Shown: positions 1-6,143 of the stretch, in pieces | How positions within the stretch are numbered: the stretch's first letter is position 1 | How the letters are laid out: every line of letters starts with the position of its first letter | Source: Candidatus Altarchaeota archaeon | GTDB lineage: Archaea > Altiarchaeota > Altiarchaeia > IMC4 > QMZM01 | NCBI GenBank assembly: GCA_015523055.1 | Contig: WALD01000065.1 | Location: 1-6,231, forward strand | Direction of reading: 5' to 3' | DNA length: 6,231 nucleotides | The notes under the pieces: generated by a model | The model's database searches: none | Told to the model about the DNA's origin: nothing | Seen by the model: the letters and a program-made list of their open reading frames with translations, nothing else | Translations under genes and position numbers: made by a program

Positions 1-219
1 CCTAAAGCCTGGATTGTATATAATCCCCTTAACATCAACAAACCGATCCACTCTTCTTTTATTAGTATCTTTAATTATCAGAATGTCTATATCGCTATCT
101 TTCGTAGCTTTTCCATGAGCATAGGAGCCAAAGAGGATTATCTTCTTTGGTTTATAGCTATCTTTTAGCTTCTCAACCACTTCTGAGATTACCTTTTTTG
201 GATTATTTGTAGTTACCAT
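1..219 (-). CDS. MNT-type nucleotidyltransferase domain protein, 3' end cut by window edge
   Basis: The minus strand is open from an ATG at 219 to the left edge, giving 73 residues with no stop. An in-frame TAA at 223-225 lies just upstream, so this ATG is the first possible start. Residues 31-47 (GSYAHGKATKDSDIDIL) are the signature of the minimal nucleotidyltransferase (MNT, DNA polymerase beta-like) fold: Gly31-Ser32 hold the nucleotide triphosphate, and Asp43 and Asp45 are the metal-binding carboxylates. Members of this family transfer a nucleotide to protein or RNA; in prokaryotes many pair with a HEPN protein, with the MNT protein acting as antitoxin that AMPylates the HEPN toxin. Any HEPN partner would lie downstream, outside the window, so the toxin-antitoxin role is inference only. 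MNT proteins are usually about 95-150 residues, so roughly half is visible. No Shine-Dalgarno is seen; a TATA-like box sits about 28 nt upstream. Confidence 0.85.
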   Translation of the reverse strand, partial: MVTTNNPKKVISEVVEKLKDSYKPKKIILFGSYAHGKATKDSDIDILIIKDTNKRRVDRFVDVKGIIYNPGFR

Positions 220-243
220 TGATTACTATAGCAACTTCAAGGG

Positions 244-251
244 ATAAAATA
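244..251 (-). promoter_or_regulatory. TATA-like box for the nucleotidyltransferase gene
   Basis: On the minus strand this reads TATTTTAT, centred about 28 nt upstream of the ATG at 219. The spacing would place transcription start at or next to the start codon, as for a leaderless archaeal mRNA. The same spacing recurs at other genes here, which supports the call. It has not been tested. Confidence 0.45.
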
Positions 252-255
252 GGTT

Positions 256-284
256 GGGTACCCCCTGCCCGGTACCCTCTGCCA
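256..284. repeat. 14-bp tandem repeat / hairpin between ogg and the nucleotidyltransferase
   Basis: Two adjacent 14-bp units lie at 257-270 (GGTACCCCCTGCCC) and 271-284 (GGTACCCTCTGCCA), identical at 12 of 14 positions. In addition, GGGTACC at 256-262 is the exact reverse complement of GGTACCC at 271-277, giving a GC-rich 7-bp stem with an 8-nt loop. Read on the minus strand, the hairpin follows the ogg stop by 12 nt and is followed by a T-rich stretch, so it could help end the carS-ogg transcript. It also sits directly upstream of the nucleotidyltransferase TATA-like box, so an operator role is possible. Confidence 0.6.
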
Positions 285-289
285 TAAAC

Positions 290-904
290 CTACTTGAATA
301 CCTCTCCTGTTTCAAGCGACCAGAACAGCATGTCCAGTTCCTGCATCGGAATTCCAATCCTCCGCGAGAATTTTCTCATCTTGTTTTCTATATTGAGGTA
401 TTTCCCTCCGGAAAGGCTCTCTGGAATCTCCGGAATAATCTTTAATCTGAGCAGATTCCTGAGAATGTGCCTGTCCAGAATTGCAATATCCTCTCCATAG
501 CCAATATTCCTCAGGAAGTGACTCGCTTCCTTCCAGCCGATGCCCTTTACATTCTTCACGAGGAATTCTCGCATCATCAAGGGACTCCCGGCGTTTTTGA
601 ATTCCATGATGAGCGGGAGATTCTCCCTTGCAGCCACAATATATCTGGATTTGTTACCTGCGAATCTCACGCCTATAAGAGCTTTTTGTATCTCTTTTTC
701 GTCGTCCCTGTAGAGAACCCCTTTTTTTGCCATCCTGCTGATCGATTCCCAGCACACCTTTGCCTTTGATTGAGGGGTGCAAAGGCAGAACGCCAGCTCA
801 AGAAAGAGTCTTTTATCTGAGCCTTTTCCAGCAGCCACGAATTCCAATATTCTCTTTCTAATCTCTGCCTTCCTTTCAGAATAAGACCTCCTTAGATTAT
901 CCAT
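290..904 (-). CDS. ogg: 8-oxoguanine DNA glycosylase/AP lyase, archaeal Ogg2 family
   Basis: This 204-residue protein excises 8-oxoguanine from DNA and nicks the abasic site by beta-elimination in base excision repair. Residues about 115-150 are the helix-hairpin-helix GPD region. In KGIGWKEASHFLRNIG (120-135), Lys125 matches the Schiff-base lysine; in ILDRHILR (142-149), Asp144 matches the catalytic aspartate. The protein ends in lysine (WSLETGEVFK): in Ogg2 enzymes the C-terminal lysine carboxylate/side chain is a known determinant for telling 8-oxoguanine from guanine, so the intact end supports an active enzyme. Length (about 205-210 in the family) is normal. The ATG at 904 is the first available start after an in-frame TGA at 923-925. 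It begins 1 bp after the carS stop, so the two genes are almost certainly cotranscribed. Only a weak GGTAG-like ribosome site abuts the ATG, and translational coupling is plausible. Confidence 0.93.
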   Translation of the reverse strand: MDNLRRSYSERKAEIRKRILEFVAAGKGSDKRLFLELAFCLCTPQSKAKVCWESISRMAKKGVLYRDDEKEIQKALIGVRFAGNKSRYIVAARENLPLIMEFKNAGSPLMMREFLVKNVKGIGWKEASHFLRNIGYGEDIAILDRHILRNLLRLKIIPEIPESLSGGKYLNIENKMRKFSRRIGIPMQELDMLFWSLETGEVFK

Positions 905-905
905 C

Positions 906-1514
906 CTACCACGGATCCCTTTTCAGCTTCCACATCCATGCAATGATATTGCCGAGAATATGAATTCCAGGGGTAACAACAACAATCACAAAGAAGCGGT
1001 TGTAGGTTATCCTCTCCTCAAAGATACCATTCAGGTTCCATGAAGAGATACAATACCAGAGCCATGCGAAAAGCAATGCACCGAAGGCAAAATCCAGCTG
1101 GTCAAGGAGAGGGGCGGGGCTTCCCTGCTTAAACCCGGCTCTCCTTTTTATAAAGCTCCCGGCAAGGTCGCCAAGGATAGCACCGAGAGATAGCATAAAA
1201 GCCAGCTCAAAGTTCATTTGAGGAAGGAACACCGGCACTTTCAGCATTGAGGTGAAGAGAATTTCAGCATCCTGCTGGAAGACATTCTGGAGAATTCCTG
1301 CAACCGTTCCTGCAATGATTCCGGCATAGAATCCCCTCCATGTCTTCCCGTCGCCGAAAATCCTGACGCCCGCGAATTTTCTTCCACCATCAATCGGTGT
1401 ACCATACCTTTCAAATTCTCTTATCTTTGAGACATTCACCGGAAAAGAATTCGCAAAATACGCCGGGAGGATGAACCATAAAGCGTCAAGAAGTCTGAGA
1501 TAAAACATGGGCAT
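906..1514 (-). CDS. carS: CDP-archaeol synthase (CDP-2,3-bis-O-geranylgeranylglycerol synthase)
   Basis: This enzyme transfers CMP from CTP to unsaturated archaetidic acid, giving the CDP-activated lipid from which archaeal phospholipid head groups are added. It is a membrane protein acting at the cytoplasmic face. The 202-residue product has family motifs in order: PAYFANSFPV (17-26), a long conserved loop at 38-65 with GTPIDGG and FGDGKTWRG, a second at 115-147 with GDLAGSFIKRR and DQLDF, and HILGNIIAW near the end. About five hydrophobic membrane segments can be read, near 7-23, 61-80, 103-120, 139-158 and 174-194. The frame stays open upstream to 1739, but that part runs antisense through apgM and lacks family features, so I start at the ATG at 1514, just before the conserved sequence. 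A TATA-like box 26 nt upstream supports a leaderless start there; a second ATG at 1508 is possible. It is followed by ogg after 1 bp. Confidence 0.93.
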   Translation of the reverse strand: MPMFYLRLLDALWFILPAYFANSFPVNVSKIREFERYGTPIDGGRKFAGVRIFGDGKTWRGFYAGIIAGTVAGILQNVFQQDAEILFTSMLKVPVFLPQMNFELAFMLSLGAILGDLAGSFIKRRAGFKQGSPAPLLDQLDFAFGALLFAWLWYCISSWNLNGIFEERITYNRFFVIVVVTPGIHILGNIIAWMWKLKRDPW

Positions 1515-1522
1515 ATTATTTA
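1513..1522 (+). promoter_or_regulatory. TATA-like box for apgM
   Basis: The plus strand reads ATATTATTTA, centred about 31 nt upstream of the apgM ATG. No Shine-Dalgarno lies between, so a leaderless or nearly leaderless transcript is inferred. The box overlaps the start codon of carS on the other strand. Confidence 0.45.
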
Positions 1523-1536
1523 ATGTTTCAGAGTAA

Positions 1537-1544
1537 TTAAATAA
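1537..1544 (-). promoter_or_regulatory. TATA-like box for the carS-ogg operon
   Basis: On the minus strand this reads TTATTTAA, centred about 26 nt upstream of the carS ATG at 1514. That is the expected distance for a leaderless archaeal gene, and it favours 1514 over the ATG at 1508. It lies only 5-12 bp upstream of the apgM start codon. Confidence 0.45.
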
Positions 1545-1548
1545 CACT

Positions 1549-2760
1549 ATGAAATCTCTGCTGATTATCTGCGATGGTATGGGTGATCGCCTGACGGACG
1601 GACGGACTCCCCTTGAAGCAGCAAAGACACCGAACATGGACCTGCTGGCAGAGAGAGGGATTACCGGCATTATGGATACTGTAAGGACCGGAATTCGTCC
1701 AGGTAGCGATACAGCACACCTTTCAATATTTGGATACAATCCCTTTGAACTCTACACCGGCAGAGGCCCTTTTGAGGCGGCGGGGGCAGGGATAGAGCTG
1801 GAGAAGGGAGACATTGCATGCCGATGTAATTTTGCAAGCATGGAGAACGGCAGGATAACTGATAGGAGAGCAGGAAGGGAAGAGGAGGGCCTTGATCAGC
1901 TTGCAAAGGAGGTGGAGGGAATAACCATCAAAGGAGTTAAGCTTATCTTTAAGAGGGGCCAGGGGCACAGGGCTGTCCTCGTTATCAGAGGGAAGAATCT
2001 ATCGCCCCATATTACCTCTACAGACCCGGAGAAAATAGGTGTCCCACCCAGCAAATCAATGCCTATTGACGGAAGGAAAGAATCCAGAAACACAGCAGAG
2101 ATTCTAAATGAATTCACAAAGAGGGCAGAGAGCATTCTCTCAGATCACATCGCAAATAAGGAAAGAATCAGGAACAGGAAACTCCCTGCAAATGTTATTC
2201 TCTGCCGGGGCACAGGGGTTAATCCATATCTCAAACCGTTTGAGGAGAGGTATGGTATTAAGGGGGCATGTATCTCTGCGACCACCCTCATAACAGGAGT
2301 CTGCAGGTCGGTAGGAATGGATGCAATAGAGGTCAAAGGAGCAAACGGCCATACGGACTCCAACATAGGCGCTAAGGCTAAAGCAGCAATAACGGCCCTG
2401 AAAAAATACGACTTCGTTTTTCTACATATCAAGGGGACAGATGAGGCGTCCCATGACGGGAATTTTAATGCAAAGAGGGAATTTATCGAGAGAATTGACT
2501 CAGAGGTTATTGCACCGATTCTGAACGAGGTTAAGGACACGACCGTAGTACTGACGGCGGATCACTCAACCCCCATAAATATTCGGCAGCACTCTGCAGA
2601 CCCTGTTCCAATAGCAATCCTTGGAGATGTCAGGACGGACCCGGTAAAGAGATTCACAGAAAGACACTGTGCAAAGGGCGACATTGGAAGAATATGTGGC
2701 ATAAATCTGATGGACAGGATTATGGATCTGAGTAATAGAGCAAAGCTGTTTGGGGCATGA
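1549..2760 (+). CDS. apgM: 2,3-bisphosphoglycerate-independent phosphoglycerate mutase, archaeal ApgM type
   Basis: This enzyme interconverts 3-phosphoglycerate and 2-phosphoglycerate in glycolysis and gluconeogenesis. It is a cytoplasmic metalloenzyme of the alkaline phosphatase superfamily that works through a phosphoserine. The 403 residues show the family's active-site set: Asp9 in the N-terminal IICDGMGDR, the catalytic Ser53 in RPGSDTAHLS, Asp298 and His302 in KGTDEASHDG, Asp338-His339 in TADHSTP, and His348. Length is typical of the archaeal form (about 400-415), which is distinct from the roughly 510-residue bacterial GpmI. An in-frame TAA at 1534-1536 makes the ATG at 1549 the first possible start. 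No ribosome site is visible, and a TATA-like box sits about 31 nt upstream. The gene diverges from carS across 34 bp and converges on treT with only 4 bp between the stops. Confidence 0.96.
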   Translation: MKSLLIICDGMGDRLTDGRTPLEAAKTPNMDLLAERGITGIMDTVRTGIRPGSDTAHLSIFGYNPFELYTGRGPFEAAGAGIELEKGDIACRCNFASMENGRITDRRAGREEEGLDQLAKEVEGITIKGVKLIFKRGQGHRAVLVIRGKNLSPHITSTDPEKIGVPPSKSMPIDGRKESRNTAEILNEFTKRAESILSDHIANKERIRNRKLPANVILCRGTGVNPYLKPFEERYGIKGACISATTLITGVCRSVGMDAIEVKGANGHTDSNIGAKAKAAITALKKYDFVFLHIKGTDEASHDGNFNAKREFIERIDSEVIAPILNEVKDTTVVLTADHSTPINIRQHSADPVPIAILGDVRTDPVKRFTERHCAKGDIGRICGINLMDRIMDLSNRAKLFGA

Positions 2761-2764
2761 CCCA

Positions 2765-3964
2765 TCATTTAGCAAGATATTGCTTAAGAAACTCAAACCA
2801 GTCCAGCAGATGTCTTGTCACCAGGAAGTTCTCCCTGACATGCTCTTTGCCTTTCTTACCCATCTCATTCGCCAGTTTTGGGTCCTTAAGCAGTTTTACA
2901 ATCCTGTCGGCACACTCCTCGACATTATTCACGAGATAACCATTGATACCCTCTATTACCTGTGTTCTTATGCCCCCCACATTACCCCCTATCACTGGAG
3001 TGCCCTTCCACAGGGCCTCGCTCATGGTCAGACCAAAACCCTCCTTGATGGATTTCTGCAGAACAAGGGATGATGCCCTCTGTATGGCGTTTACAAGAAT
3101 ATCACTCTCATGCGATATCAGGATTATGTCTCTCTTCTTCTCAATTCTCTTGCTCAACCGGTCATACATGCTCTGACCTTCGGGGTCATCGGAGGCTATA
3201 GACCCTATTAAAACAAGCCTGCAGTCAACATCCTTTCTGGCAAGTTCATATGCCCTTATCACCCCCTCCGGGTCCTTCCATTTGTCAAATCTCGATACCT
3301 GGCTTATAATGGGTTTGTCCTGCTCAATTCCAAACTTCGACAGATATTTTGAGATCTTACTGGTTGAGATCTCCTGATTTTTTGGGCTCAGGGGGTCGAT
3401 AGCAGGCATTATAACCTCCTGTTTTATAGGCAGATCTCTTTTATACTCCTCCATTGAAACAACCATTGCATCATATTTGAGGATAAATTCCTTGAGGTAA
3501 GCCCAAATCTCTTTGTTTGGGGTAGAGATATCTATGTGGCATCTCCATATCCATGGTTGGGCCTTTCTTTCAAATTTTATCAGGGAGAGGGGCTGGGTAT
3601 CATGAACAATTACCGCATCATGGTCCAGATGCAGGAAAACGGAATTATTCTCGTTGCCCATCTCATAGACCCTCTTCTTCATCCTAGACAGCCGGATATC
3701 ATCTCCCTGAAGTGCATTGTGGAATTTCTTGGTTACCCTGAAGAAATCAGGAGAGCCATGCAGGAGTCTCCATCCGGTATTTACCCCGGCATCGTTCATC
3801 AATAAGACAAGGGTCTCCAGTATCTCGGCAACGCCCCCTCCCTGATAGGTGGAGTTTATATGGACTATGTGCTTCTCCGACAGCGAAGAGGCCGAGTTAT
3901 AGATCTCGTCAACTATTTTATCACCAACAACATCCCTATATCTGTCCAGTGTCTTTTTTGTCAT
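2765..3964 (-). CDS. treT: Trehalose synthase, TreT-type GT4 glycosyltransferase
   Basis: TreT joins the glucose of ADP- or UDP-glucose to free glucose, giving trehalose in one step without a phosphorylated intermediate; the reaction is reversible. The 399-residue product has the GT-B layout. The N-terminal domain carries INSTYQGGGVAEIL (36-49), HDTQP (121-125) and WRCHIDIS (140-147), a set characteristic of TreT. The C-terminal nucleotide-sugar domain carries SRFDKWKDPEGVIRAY (224-239), where Arg225 and Lys230 should hold the diphosphate, then EGFGLTMSE (308-316), the EX7E motif with Glu308 and Glu316, and GGNVGGIRTQ. Length fits the family (about 400-415). An in-frame TAA lies immediately before the ATG, so the start is fixed. 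It converges with apgM and is head-to-head with the GT4-HAD fusion gene. Which nucleotide sugar is preferred, and whether the enzyme makes or breaks trehalose in the cell, cannot be read from sequence. Confidence 0.9.
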   Translation of the reverse strand: MTKKTLDRYRDVVGDKIVDEIYNSASSLSEKHIVHINSTYQGGGVAEILETLVLLMNDAGVNTGWRLLHGSPDFFRVTKKFHNALQGDDIRLSRMKKRVYEMGNENNSVFLHLDHDAVIVHDTQPLSLIKFERKAQPWIWRCHIDISTPNKEIWAYLKEFILKYDAMVVSMEEYKRDLPIKQEVIMPAIDPLSPKNQEISTSKISKYLSKFGIEQDKPIISQVSRFDKWKDPEGVIRAYELARKDVDCRLVLIGSIASDDPEGQSMYDRLSKRIEKKRDIILISHESDILVNAIQRASSLVLQKSIKEGFGLTMSEALWKGTPVIGGNVGGIRTQVIEGINGYLVNNVEECADRIVKLLKDPKLANEMGKKGKEHVRENFLVTRHLLDWFEFLKQYLAK

Positions 3965-3972
3965 TTAACCAT
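3961..3972 (-). other. Possible four-codon upstream ORF overlapping the treT start
   Basis: On the minus strand the bases ATGGTTAAATGA encode Met-Val-Lys-stop, with the stop sharing ATGA with the treT start codon. A GGAG lies 9 nt before this upstream ATG but 17 nt before the treT ATG, so the only ribosome-site-like sequence fits the mini-ORF better than treT. Chance occurrence is quite possible. Confidence 0.2.
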
Positions 3973-3991
3973 AAGTATATTCTCCGATATC

Positions 3992-3999
3992 TAAAAATA
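3992..3999 (-). promoter_or_regulatory. TATA-like box for treT
   Basis: The minus strand reads TATTTTTA, centred about 31 nt upstream of the treT ATG, which would start transcription very near the start codon. A second AT-rich stretch at about 4011-4018 is a weaker alternative that would give a leader of about 20 nt. Confidence 0.4.
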
Positions 4000-4021
4000 G
4001 GTGCTTTTGTATATTAAGGAC

Positions 4022-4029
4022 TAAATTTA
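4022..4029 (+). promoter_or_regulatory. TATA-like box for the GT4-HAD gene
   Basis: The plus strand reads TAAATTTA, centred about 55 nt upstream of the ATG at 4081. Transcription would start near 4052 and leave a leader of about 28 nt without a Shine-Dalgarno. This differs from the leaderless spacing seen at the other genes, so confidence is lower. Confidence 0.3.
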
Positions 4030-4080
4030 ATTCTTTACCAGGGTTGGTCAACGACATCTGGTCATCTTCTTTATTCCAAA

Positions 4081-6042
4081 ATGTCAGAATCAAATACGAT
4101 ATCAGAAAAGCAGATATGCTTTGTAAGCCAGTCATTTGTCCCCTATCCCGGTGGTGTTTCAACCTATTTATATGATCTGGGAAAGAGATTCATCAAGGAC
4201 AATAATGCTGTAACCGAGGTTTGTTTCAGGCCCCCCGGTGCAGGCTACCACGAGATAATTGACGGAATTGAGGTCTACAGAATTCCAAAGAGAATTCCTT
4301 CTATGGAGGTATTTAAGGGCTATGGCTCATTCAAGGATGCGATCTACAGAGCATTTCACCTCATGAAACTGGACAAAGGCTTTGATGATCTCCTTGTTGA
4401 AGACTTCTCTGACTTCTTCAGATTCAATAGACTTGTTGCAAAGAACATACTTCGGATTTACAGGGATAAGAGGATAGATATCCTCAATGTACACGATTTT
4501 CAACTTCTCATGCTTGGTGAACTGCTGTTGAAACTGAAAATACCAAAGATATTCACCTGGCATATACCCTTCTACAAGGAGGTTGACCCCCATATCCGAA
4601 AGTGGGTCGCCTTGAAATTGAATTACTATGATGAGATTATATTCTCGACCGAGGAGTATGCAGAGAATGCGATAGGGACAGGGGTTGAGAAGGACAAGGT
4701 GAATGTAATCCACCCGTTTGTGAATACAAAGGCATTCAAACCGGGAGTAATGAAATATGATTTCAGGAAACGTTATAACATTCCTGAAGAGGACAGAATA
4801 ATCCTTTGCGTATCGAGGATAGACCCAATAAAGGGACATGAAACCTTGATAAGGGCAATTCCCTTCATAAAGAAGAGAATCAGGAATTTTAAGGTTGTTT
4901 TTGTAGGCAATGGCTCAATAAGTGGTAAGGTTCTTAAGAGAAGAGCCAATAAGAAGAGGGAGATAATGGATGCTGTAAAGAAGGCAAGGGTGAAGAATGA
5001 TGTAATCTTCACCGGCCACATTTCACTGGAGGATATACCAACCGCTTACAATTATGCTGACGTAGTAGTCCTTCCCTCCAATGTGGAGGCGTTTGGTCTG
5101 GCAATAACTGAGGGTATGGCATCAAGAAAACCGGTTATAGGGAGTAGTGTTGGGGGGATAAAGACGCAGATAATACATGGCTATAACGGTTTTCTCTTCA
5201 GCAGGGGGGACTCAAGGACTCTTGCAAGGGACATAGTGACCCTTCTCAGAGATAGAAAAATGGCAGATAATCTGGCTAAAAGAAGCCTCAAGAGGGCAAA
5301 GGAGGAATATGACCTTGAGGTAGTCTATGAGAGATACAGCGAACTGTTCAACGAAGCGAGTTTCCTTAAACTCAGTTGTATTGTCCTTGATTTCGATAGG
5401 ACCCTTGTGGATCCTTCAGACCCCCGACTTGATGAGAAACTGAAGGAATCGCTCATAAGACTAAAATCAAGGAACATAAAGTTCATACTCGCATCAGGAA
5501 GATCACTTGATTTCATGCTTGATTTCAAAGCAAAAAACCCTATATGGGACGCCATAGTTGCGGAGAACGGTGCCATCATATACTTCCCTGAAACGAGGAA
5601 TACTATAAGAATTAATGAGGTAGATGGAAAGAGGATATGCAGGGTATTCTCAAACGCAAATTTCCCGGTCACCCTGCGGGACTCAACGGTCAGTGTTAAA
5701 AGAAGATATGAAAGAGGGATAAGGAGAATTCTTGATAGCGAGGGCCTTGAAGCAAATCTTGAAAGAAATGTAGATAGGATAATGGTACTGCCCAGAAATG
5801 TGAACAAGAAGGCAGGCATAAGGATAGCACTTGAGGAATTGGGGATTGAACCGAAGTCCTGTGCATTCTTTGGCGATTCTGAAAATGACATAAGTATGTT
5901 CACCTTCCCCGGGCTTACAGTCGCTACAAAGAATGCCCATCCAGAACTGAAGAAACAGGCCGATGAAATCCTGAAGAGTGCTATACCCCAGGGGCTTACC
6001 ACCTATCTGAATTCTATTGAAAAGAAAATCAAAGCGATTTAG
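4081..6042 (+). CDS. Bifunctional GT4 glycosyltransferase - HAD phosphatase fusion
   Basis: The 653-residue protein joins two enzymes. Residues 1-425 are a complete GT-B glycosyltransferase of family 4: GGVSTYL (24-30) in the acceptor domain, NVHDFQL (136-142), TWHIPFYKE (159-167), then SRIDPIKGH (245-253) with Arg246 and Lys251 for the nucleotide-sugar diphosphate, TGHIS (311-315), and EAFGLAITE (336-344), the EX7E motif. Residues 431-653 are a HAD phosphatase: motif I DFDRTL (Asp437, Asp439), motif II SGR (Ser472), motif III Lys576, motif IV GDSEND (598-603). The roughly 100 residues between motifs II and III form a C2-type cap, as in the sucrose-phosphatase, Cof and archaeal phosphoglycolate phosphatase group. 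All catalytic residues are present in both halves and there is almost no linker. I infer that it makes a phosphorylated glycoside from NDP-sugar and a sugar phosphate or phosphoglycerate, then dephosphorylates it. The substrate is unknown. An in-frame TAA at 4015 and no ATG, GTG or TTG before 4081 fix the start. Confidence 0.88.
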   Translation: MSESNTISEKQICFVSQSFVPYPGGVSTYLYDLGKRFIKDNNAVTEVCFRPPGAGYHEIIDGIEVYRIPKRIPSMEVFKGYGSFKDAIYRAFHLMKLDKGFDDLLVEDFSDFFRFNRLVAKNILRIYRDKRIDILNVHDFQLLMLGELLLKLKIPKIFTWHIPFYKEVDPHIRKWVALKLNYYDEIIFSTEEYAENAIGTGVEKDKVNVIHPFVNTKAFKPGVMKYDFRKRYNIPEEDRIILCVSRIDPIKGHETLIRAIPFIKKRIRNFKVVFVGNGSISGKVLKRRANKKREIMDAVKKARVKNDVIFTGHISLEDIPTAYNYADVVVLPSNVEAFGLAITEGMASRKPVIGSSVGGIKTQIIHGYNGFLFSRGDSRTLARDIVTLLRDRKMADNLAKRSLKRAKEEYDLEVVYERYSELFNEASFLKLSCIVLDFDRTLVDPSDPRLDEKLKESLIRLKSRNIKFILASGRSLDFMLDFKAKNPIWDAIVAENGAIIYFPETRNTIRINEVDGKRICRVFSNANFPVTLRDSTVSVKRRYERGIRRILDSEGLEANLERNVDRIMVLPRNVNKKAGIRIALEELGIEPKSCAFFGDSENDISMFTFPGLTVATKNAHPELKKQADEILKSAIPQGLTTYLNSIEKKIKAI

Positions 6043-6069
6043 GGGGGTATTTATCTCCAATATCTTATG

Positions 6070-6077
6070 TTATATAT
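6070..6077 (+). promoter_or_regulatory. TATA-like box upstream of the right-end repeats
   Basis: TTATATAT lies in an AT-rich stretch (about 6059-6080) between the GT4-HAD stop and the first 50-bp repeat. Its centre is about 21 nt before the repeat start at 6094 and about 26 nt before 6100, so transcription from it would begin at or just inside the repeat. This fits a promoter for a small RNA, but no transcript is proven. Confidence 0.35.
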
Positions 6078-6093
6078 CTATGGAGGGACCACA

Positions 6094-6143
6094 GGGGACC
6101 GTAGGGTAGCTTGGTATCAGCCCTTTCTTTTAGAAAAAGAAAG
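6094..6143 (+). repeat. 50-bp direct repeat, copy 1, with tRNA-5'-half-like start
   Basis: This 50-bp sequence recurs without a mismatch at 6182-6231. Its first part resembles the 5' half of an archaeal tRNA, most like tRNA-Pro: GGGACCG (6095-6101) in the place of the acceptor strand, T6102 at U8, A6103, GGGT as the D-stem 5' strand, then AGCTTGGTA (6108-6116) matching the D-loop A14-A21 pattern. After that it departs from a tRNA: the D-stem does not close with canonical spacing, and there is no full T-arm or matching acceptor 3' strand in the window. It may be a tRNA-derived repeat, a small RNA, or the remnant of a tRNA gene. Confidence 0.85.

Noticed and set aside
1515..1739. Upstream extension of carS giving a 277-residue protein
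   Set aside because: The extra 75 residues run antisense through the start of apgM, show no family features, and would bypass the TATA-like box placed correctly for the ATG at 1514.
2145..2540. 131-residue minus-strand open frame
   Set aside because: Entirely antisense to apgM, which has a full active-site set.
4327..4839. 170-residue minus-strand open frame
   Set aside because: Antisense to the glycosyltransferase domain, with no recognisable motif; an effect of the opposite coding strand.
5340..5380. A frameshift or false join creating the GT-HAD fusion
   Set aside because: The reading frame is continuous, both domains are complete, and there is no in-frame ATG with a plausible start context at the HAD boundary.
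5325..6002. 225-residue minus-strand open frame
   Set aside because: It lies wholly antisense to the HAD domain of the fusion gene, whose motifs are clear, and it shows no recognisable domain.
4081..6042. Naming the fusion sucrose-phosphate synthase/phosphatase
   Set aside because: Domain order agrees, but the N-terminal acceptor motif is GGVSTYL rather than the GGQ type and the overall GT resembles TreT at least as much, so a specific name is not supported.
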